A stretch of DNA of 64,000 nt from DAHUYF01 sp963838385 (lineage in GTDB: Bacteria; Pseudomonadota; Alphaproteobacteria; ATCC43930; CGMCC-115725). Of the stretch, positions 59,680 to 64,000 are shown piece by piece; the stretch's first letter is position 1, and the number at the start of each line of letters is the position of its first letter. The notes under the pieces are model-generated. The model saw nothing but the letters and a program-made list of their open reading frames with translations, had not been told where the DNA came from and ran no database searches. Both the position numbers and the translations under genes were made by a program. The stretch is taken from assembly GCA_963838385.1 (NCBI GenBank), contig CAWIRE010000003.1:620001-684000 (forward strand), given 5' to 3'.

Positions 59680-60486
59680 ATGAGCGAGACCACCACCCTC
59701 GCGCCGGAGATCCCGGCGCGGCCCGACGGCTTCCGTGTCGAGATCGACGCGGCGCGCGAGCGCGCCGACATCATCCTCGACGGGCCGCCGCTCAACGTGA
59801 TCGTCATGCCCGAGCGCGACCAGCTGCGCGCCACCTTCGAGGCGCTCGACGCCGATGCCCGCGTGCGCGTCATCGTGCTGCGCGCGGTCGGCGAGCATTT
59901 CTCCAGCGGCGGTGACATCAAGGGCTTTCTCGCGGCCTCTCCCGAGCATGTCTCCAAGCTCGCCTGGAACATCGCCGCGCCCGCGCGCTGCTCCAAGCCG
60001 GTGATCGCCGCCGCTCGCGGCTACTGCTTCGGCGTGGGATTCGAGATCTCGCTCGCCTGCGATTTCCGTCTCGCGTCCGAGACCTGCCTCTATGCGCTGC
60101 CCGAGCAGCGCCTTGGCCAGATCCCGGGCTCGGGCGGCTCGGCCCGGCTGCAGAAGATGGTCGGCATCACCCGCACCAAGGACATCGTCATGCGCTCGCG
60201 CCGCATCTCCGGCCGCCAGGCTTATGAATGGGGCGTGGCGACCGACTGCGTCGCCGACGACAAGCTCGAGGCCGCGACCGACGCGCTGGTCGAGGAGCTC
60301 AGGGGCTTCGCGCCGCTGGCCCAGCGCACCGCCAAGAAGCTGCTGAACGACACCGAGGACGCGATGCTCTCGACCGCCATCGAGCTCGAAGGCCATTGCT
60401 ACAGCCGGCTGCGCAGCTCGGAGGATTTCCGCGAAGGTGTCGAAGCCTTCCACGCCAAGCGCAAGCCGGTCTTCACGGGACGCTAG
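59680..60486 (+). CDS. Enoyl-CoA hydratase/isomerase family protein (HmfE-like)
   Basis: Crotonase-fold protein of 268 residues with the oxyanion-hole segments HFSSGGDIKGF and RGYCFGVGFEISLACDF and both classical acidic residues (Glu in GVGFE and in LPEQRLGQIPGSGG). In the Hmf pathway a crotonase-family enzyme, HmfE, hydrolyses 2-oxoglutaroyl-CoA, and this gene occupies that place as the last in the operon. A hydratase role in beta-oxidation is the alternative. AGGAAAGGAAAG precedes ATG 59680. Confidence 0.85.
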   Translation: MSETTTLAPEIPARPDGFRVEIDAARERADIILDGPPLNVIVMPERDQLRATFEALDADARVRVIVLRAVGEHFSSGGDIKGFLAASPEHVSKLAWNIAAPARCSKPVIAAARGYCFGVGFEISLACDFRLASETCLYALPEQRLGQIPGSGGSARLQKMVGITRTKDIVMRSRRISGRQAYEWGVATDCVADDKLEAATDALVEELRGFAPLAQRTAKKLLNDTEDAMLSTAIELEGHCYSRLRSSEDFREGVEAFHAKRKPVFTGR

Positions 60487-60493
60487 GTGGGCG

Positions 60494-61231
60494 TTAATCG
60501 AAGGCGGCGGCGATGTGGTCGATGTCCACGCCTTCGCGCGCGACGCGGAGATCGTGATAGACGACCGCGATGACGATCGAATTGAACGCTTGGAAGAAGG
60601 ACATCCACGCGAAGACGCCGATCACCGAGACGGCGGTGCCGCCGATCGAGAACAGCACCAGCTGAACCACGATCTGCACGACGTCGCTGGCGGCATACAT
60701 CACGACCATGAGACCGAAGATCCGCCAGCGGTTGCCCTTGGTGAGCTCGGCGCTGCGCGTCAGGCTCTGGAATGGCCCCATCCTTTCGATGACGCAGGCC
60801 GGGAGCGCCACGTACCACGCGACGAGGAGCATGATGCCGGGAACGACGAGGAGCAGGCATCCGATGCCGATGCCGATGGCGAGGCAGATCAACATGCCGA
60901 GAATCGGGAAGAAGCGCGCGAGGCCCTGCACCAGCGACGTGCCGATGCTGAACTCCTGCCCGCGCATCTTCTGGATCGCGCCGTAGAGGATGGTGGCTTG
61001 GCTCAGAATGTTCAGCGGTACGGACAGGGCGAGAATTCCCAGAGAGCCGACCGACGTGCCGGGACTGCTCGCGTCGGTGACGCCGAGGGTGAACAGCAGG
61101 TAGGGCGACCAGATGACCAGCGCCAGGACGAAGAACTTGGCGAGATCGCCGGACAGCAGCGCAAAGGCGCGGCTCAGCACCTGGCCAACGCGGATGATTG
61201 ACGGCGTCGCCGCCATCGGGATGTCGGTCAT
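60494..61231 (-). CDS. Multi-pass membrane protein (glycerophosphodiesterase membrane-domain-like)
   Basis: A 245-residue inner-membrane protein with about five or six hydrophobic helices: FFVLALVIWSPYLLFTLGV, SLGILALSVPLNILSQATI, FFPILGMLICLAIGIGIGC joined to LLLVVPGIMLLVAWYVALP, and VIGVFAWMSFFQAFNSIVIAV. The PGIMLLVAWYVALPACVIE plus SRSAELTKGNRWRIF pattern is that of proteins annotated with a glycerophosphoryl diester phosphodiesterase membrane domain. No catalytic domain is present. ATG 61231 follows GGGGG. Function unknown. Confidence 0.7.
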   Translation of the reverse strand: MTDIPMAATPSIIRVGQVLSRAFALLSGDLAKFFVLALVIWSPYLLFTLGVTDASSPGTSVGSLGILALSVPLNILSQATILYGAIQKMRGQEFSIGTSLVQGLARFFPILGMLICLAIGIGIGCLLLVVPGIMLLVAWYVALPACVIERMGPFQSLTRSAELTKGNRWRIFGLMVVMYAASDVVQIVVQLVLFSIGGTAVSVIGVFAWMSFFQAFNSIVIAVVYHDLRVAREGVDIDHIAAAFD

Positions 61232-61384
61232 TGCGGAACCCCCTTGTCCCGCCGGCTCCTCCGCCGGATGCGCGGCCACGGCGAAGGCCTCGCCAAGGGT
61301 TCGCGCACCGGTTGATGCTATCCGCGGCGCCGCGCATTTGGCAAGACGGTTCGCGTCAAATGCCGGACGCCCGGATCGCCGTGG

Positions 61385-61687
61385 CTATTCGCGGTCGTAG
61401 AGGCGGCGCAGCTCGTGCTTGGCCTGTTCGAGGATGCGCTTGCGCGTGGCCGGGAGATTGTGCCCGGCGCGATTGATGTAGAAGGTCAGCATCGACATGG
61501 CGGATTGGTAGGGTGCCGCCTTGCGCCGCCGGCTCGCCTCGGCCGATTGCTTCAGCGAGCGCGCGATGCGCTTGGGATCGCGCCAGGTGAAGACGCTGCG
61601 CTCCAGATCGAGGGCATCGCTCTTGCGCGTCACCTCGTTCGACCAGTAGCGCCGCCGGCGCGGCGCGCGTTTCTTCGCAGCGGCCAT
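61385..61687 (-). CDS. DUF3175 domain protein
   Basis: A 100-residue, strongly basic protein covering the whole DUF3175 domain: YWSNEVTRKSDALDLERSVF, TWRDPKRIARSLKQSAEASRRRK, PYQSAMSMLTFYINRAGHNLP, RILEQAKHELRRLYDRE. The domain has no known function, and the composition suggests nucleic acid contact. ATG 61687 lies 21 bases after a near-perfect EcfG promoter, placing the gene in the general stress response. It is separated from the ABC transporter gene upstream by only that promoter. Confidence 0.85.
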   Translation of the reverse strand: MAAAKKRAPRRRRYWSNEVTRKSDALDLERSVFTWRDPKRIARSLKQSAEASRRRKAAPYQSAMSMLTFYINRAGHNLPATRKRILEQAKHELRRLYDRE

Positions 61688-61707
61688 GAAGCTTTCTCCC
61701 CCGATAA

Positions 61708-61733
61708 AACGCACCGGCGCCGGTGCGCGTTCC
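61708..61733 (-). promoter_or_regulatory. EcfG general stress promoter of the DUF3175 gene
   Basis: On the minus strand GGAAC (61733-61729), exactly 17 bases, CGTT (61711-61708), full match to the alphaproteobacterial EcfG consensus GGAAC-N16/17-CGTT. The spacer contains most of a 16-base perfect palindrome GCACCGGCGCCGGTGC (61711-61726). Confidence 0.72.
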
Positions 61734-61735
61734 GG

Positions 61736-63229
61736 TCACTGCCAGGAGACCGCCGCGAGGTCGTTGGCGAAGATCGGCGAGTTCCGCCACAGCCCGACCA
61801 GACCCTTCTTCGCCACCGTCACCTGCGGCAGCACGTAGAGGAAGCCGTTCACCGCGTCGTCGGCGAGGCGGCGCTGGGCGGCCTCCAGCCAGCGGCCGCG
61901 CTCGGCCTCGTCGGTGCTGGCATCGACCTTGTCCATGATCGCGCGGAAATCCTTCGAATCGTATTGGAAATAGTAGTGGGGATCGGCGTAGATCGCGAGG
62001 TCGCGCGGCTCGACATGGCTGATGAGGGTGAGGTCGTAGTTCTTGCGTTTGTAGACGCCATCGAGCCACTGCGCCCATTCGACCTGCTCGATGCGCGCCT
62101 CGATGCCGACCTCCGCCAGCTCGGCGGCGACGATCTGCCCGCCCTGGCGCGCATAGGGCGGCGGCGGCAGGATGAGCCTCAGCGTGAGCGGCAGGCGCAC
62201 GCCCGCCTCCCTGAGCAGCGCCTTCGCCTTGGCGGGATCGTAGGGCGAGACCCCGGTGAGATCGACGTAGAAAGGGTCGTTCGGCGTGTAATGGCTGCCG
62301 ATCGGCACGCCGAGCCCGTTGGAGGCGCCGTCGATGATCGCCTTGCGGTCGATCGCGGCGGCGATGGCGCGGCGCACGCGCACATCGTCGAGCGGCTTGC
62401 GCTGGTTGTTGATGGCGAGGATGGTCTTGCCTTCGGTGGCTCCTATCGTGACGGTGAAGTGCGCATCACCCTGGAACAGCTTCAGGCTGTCGAGCGCGCC
62501 GAAGCGCGGGAAGGCATCGACATCGCCCGCCAGCAGCGCCGCCGTCTGGGCCGCGGGGTCGTTGATGATGCGGAAGGTGACGCGGTCGAGCCTGATCGCG
62601 GCGGCGTCGCGATAGCCCGGCCATTTCGCCAGCGTGATGGTGGCGCCCTTGACCCAGCTCTCCAGGGTGAAGGGGCCGGTGCCGACGGGGTGCGTGGCAT
62701 CGCCATCGGCGCTTTTGGGCTCGAGGATGACGCCGGTGCTCTCGCCGAGATTGAACAGGAAATTGGCGTTGACGTGCTTCAGCGTGATCACCGTGGTGAG
62801 CGGGTCGGGCGTGTCGATCGCGGCGATGTCGGCGAAGACGGCCTTCTCCTTGTTGGTGCTGCCGGCTGCTGCGTCGCGCTCGAAGGTGAATTTCACATCC
62901 GCGGCGGTGAAGGGCTCGCCGTTCTGGAAGCGGATGCCGGGGCGCAGCTTGAAGCGATAGGTCTTGCGGTCGGGCGAGACCGTCCAGCTCTGCGCCAGCA
63001 GCGGCGCCACCGATCCGTCGGCGGTGATCTTCGCGAGCCCTTCATAGATGTTGTAATGCGTCACTTCGCCAATCGCCGCGGCCGCCCCGGAGGTCGGATC
63101 GAGGCCCGGCGGCTCCAGGATCAAGCCGAGGACGAGCGTGTCCTTCTTCTCCCCGGCCGGCGCCGGCGCCGGCAGCAGCACCAGCGCCATGGCGGCGATC
63201 GCCCAGGCTGTTCTCGTCATGTCCGTCAT
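61736..63229 (-). CDS. Peptide/nickel-type ABC transporter substrate-binding protein
   Basis: A 497-residue periplasmic binding protein of the DppA/OppA (SBP_bac_5) family: signal peptide TAWAIAAMALVLLPAPAPAG, then LVLGLILEPPGLDPTSG, PLLAQSWTVSPDRKTYRFKLRPGIRFQNGEPFTAADVKFTFER, and AINNQRKPLDDVRVRRAIAAAIDR. It delivers peptides or similar solutes to the permease encoded upstream. ATG 63229 is used, and ATG 63220 would also leave a full signal peptide. Confidence 0.9.
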   Translation of the reverse strand: MTDMTRTAWAIAAMALVLLPAPAPAGEKKDTLVLGLILEPPGLDPTSGAAAAIGEVTHYNIYEGLAKITADGSVAPLLAQSWTVSPDRKTYRFKLRPGIRFQNGEPFTAADVKFTFERDAAAGSTNKEKAVFADIAAIDTPDPLTTVITLKHVNANFLFNLGESTGVILEPKSADGDATHPVGTGPFTLESWVKGATITLAKWPGYRDAAAIRLDRVTFRIINDPAAQTAALLAGDVDAFPRFGALDSLKLFQGDAHFTVTIGATEGKTILAINNQRKPLDDVRVRRAIAAAIDRKAIIDGASNGLGVPIGSHYTPNDPFYVDLTGVSPYDPAKAKALLREAGVRLPLTLRLILPPPPYARQGGQIVAAELAEVGIEARIEQVEWAQWLDGVYKRKNYDLTLISHVEPRDLAIYADPHYYFQYDSKDFRAIMDKVDASTDEAERGRWLEAAQRRLADDAVNGFLYVLPQVTVAKKGLVGLWRNSPIFANDLAAVSWQ

Positions 63230-63252
63230 CCCCGAAGCCTCCGCCCGCCAGT

Positions 63253-64000
63253 CTAGCGCCGCGCCGCGCGCGGATCGTAGAGGTCGCGCAGCCCGTCCCC
63301 CAGCAGATTGAGGCCGAGCACCGCCAGCATGATGGCGAAGCCGGGGAAGAGCGCCAGCCATGGCGCCTGGAAGAGCTGCGCCTGGGCGTCGTTCAGCATG
63401 CGCCCCCAGGAGGGCTGCGGCGGCTGCGTGCCGAGCCCGAGATAGGAGAGCGCCGCCTCCCACAGGATGGCGTTGGCGAACTGGATGGTCGCCTGCACGA
63501 TCAGCGCCGAGAGGATGTTGGGCAGCACATGGACGAGAGTGATGCCCAGAGGGGTGCGGCCGGCGGCGCGCGCCGCCAGCACGAAATCGCGCCGCCAGAC
63601 CGCCTTGGCCGAGCCGCGGGTGACGCGCGCGAAGATCGGTACGTTGAAGATGCCGATGGCGATGATCGCATTGACGATGCCGGCGCCGAGCACGGAGGTC
63701 AGCATGATCGCCGACAGGATGGCGGGAAAGGCGAAGGTGAAATCGGCGAGCCGCATCACCCCTTCCTCGACCCAGCCGCCCAGCGCCGCCGCCAGCGCGC
63801 CGAGCGCCGTGCCCAGCAGCAGGCCGGTCGAGACCGCGATCACCCCCACCAGGATCGAGTTCTGGGCGCCGACCATCAGCATCGAGAAGACGTCGCGGCC
63901 GAGCGCGTCGGTGCCGAACCAGTGCCCCGCCGAGGGCAGCTGCAGCCGGTGCGGCACGTCGATCGCATAGGGTGACAGCGGCGTCCACAGCAGCGACAGC
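63253..64000 (-). CDS. Peptide-type ABC transporter permease (DppC-like), 5' end outside the window
   Basis: C-terminal ~249 residues of a binding-protein-dependent permease. The open frame continues to the window edge (LSPYAIDVPHRLQLPSAGHWFGTDALGRDVFSML is the usual DppC/OppC region before helix 2), followed by the helices and the EAA loop AARAAGRTPLGITLVHVLPNI that docks the ATPase, and the ending GDGLRDLYDPR. It precedes the binding protein gene by 23 bases. The start codon, the first helix, the partner permease and the ATPases lie beyond 64000. Confidence 0.88.
   Translation of the reverse strand, partial: LSLLWTPLSPYAIDVPHRLQLPSAGHWFGTDALGRDVFSMLMVGAQNSILVGVIAVSTGLLLGTALGALAAALGGWVEEGVMRLADFTFAFPAILSAIMLTSVLGAGIVNAIIAIGIFNVPIFARVTRGSAKAVWRRDFVLAARAAGRTPLGITLVHVLPNILSALIVQATIQFANAILWEAALSYLGLGTQPPQPSWGRMLNDAQAQLFQAPWLALFPGFAIMLAVLGLNLLGDGLRDLYDPRAARR

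Noticed and set aside
1..64000. CRISPR arrays, rRNA and tRNA genes
   Set aside because: No regularly spaced direct repeats, no rRNA core sequences and no T-loop/acceptor pattern were recognised on reading both strands. Small tRNAs could still be missed without a covariance search.

Overview
The window is high-GC DNA packed tightly with genes, and it reads as chromosome of an alphaproteobacterium, most plausibly a soil-type lineage in or near Rhodospirillales. The evidence is gene order and promoter type. There is an aroQ-hisC-tyrC operon, an ftsE-ftsX-ydcF-plsC run next to a zinc-ribbon protein and a CpdR-like regulator, a TIGR02302 protein beside lysA-lptM-argH, a HIG1-type protein-adenosyltransferase-etfBA-hydroxyacyl-CoA dehydrogenase run, and a near-perfect EcfG (general stress sigma) promoter. 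I cannot name the genus. No rRNA, tRNA or CRISPR array was found.

Layout. 1-6.6 kb: aromatic amino acid synthesis, then small housekeeping and stress genes (ChaC, CsbD). 6.8-8.7 kb: a restriction-modification pair with visibly lower G+C, probably acquired. 8.7-11 kb: B12-dependent ribonucleotide reductase with three DnaA-box-like sites upstream. 11.5-16.7 kb: lipid acyltransferase, FtsEX, zinc-ribbon protein, response regulator, lactate/malate dehydrogenase. 16.7-22.9 kb: TIGR02302 protein, lysA, lptM, argH, TlpA. 22.9-28.3 kb: FAD enzyme with an aromatic-acid-type transporter, and a Tat-exported molybdenum hydroxylase. 28.4-35.7 kb: esterase, GluQRS, NUDIX, HNH, hydroxyacyl-CoA dehydrogenase, ETF, cobalamin adenosyltransferase. 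35.8-39.1 kb: PAS protein, transporter, metallo-beta-lactamase-fold protein. 39.2-46.4 kb: a substrate-binding protein translationally coupled to leuC-leuD-leuB, MmgE/PrpD, Ni/Co permease. 46.4-49.7 kb: aminotransferase-kynU-kynA. 49.9-60.5 kb: aromatic and heteroaromatic catabolism, ending in UbiD-[MoCo/CoxG fusion]-FAD-[2Fe-2S]-acyl-CoA ligase-crotonase. This last set has the gene content expected for furan-2,5-dicarboxylate/2-furoate degradation (Hmf type). 60.5-64 kb: membrane protein, DUF3175 stress protein and a peptide-type ABC transporter that runs off the end.

Functional links. The PduO-type adenosyltransferase makes the coenzyme that the class II ribonucleotide reductase needs, and the Ni/Co permease could supply cobalt. 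ETF and hydroxyacyl-CoA dehydrogenase serve acyl-CoA oxidation, where the catabolic clusters would deliver carbon.

The most unusual signals are non-coding. One is a family of four complete structured repeats placed just after stop codons, in which stem sequences change with compensation while an NNCA/GARA internal loop stays fixed. Another is a 270-bp nested palindrome (MITE-like) inside the furoate-type operon, whose left end supplies the UbiD stop codon. Paired operator palindromes lie upstream of that operon. Eight genes carry a frame break, and every one is a net +1 base, which looks more like insertion-biased sequencing error than gene decay.
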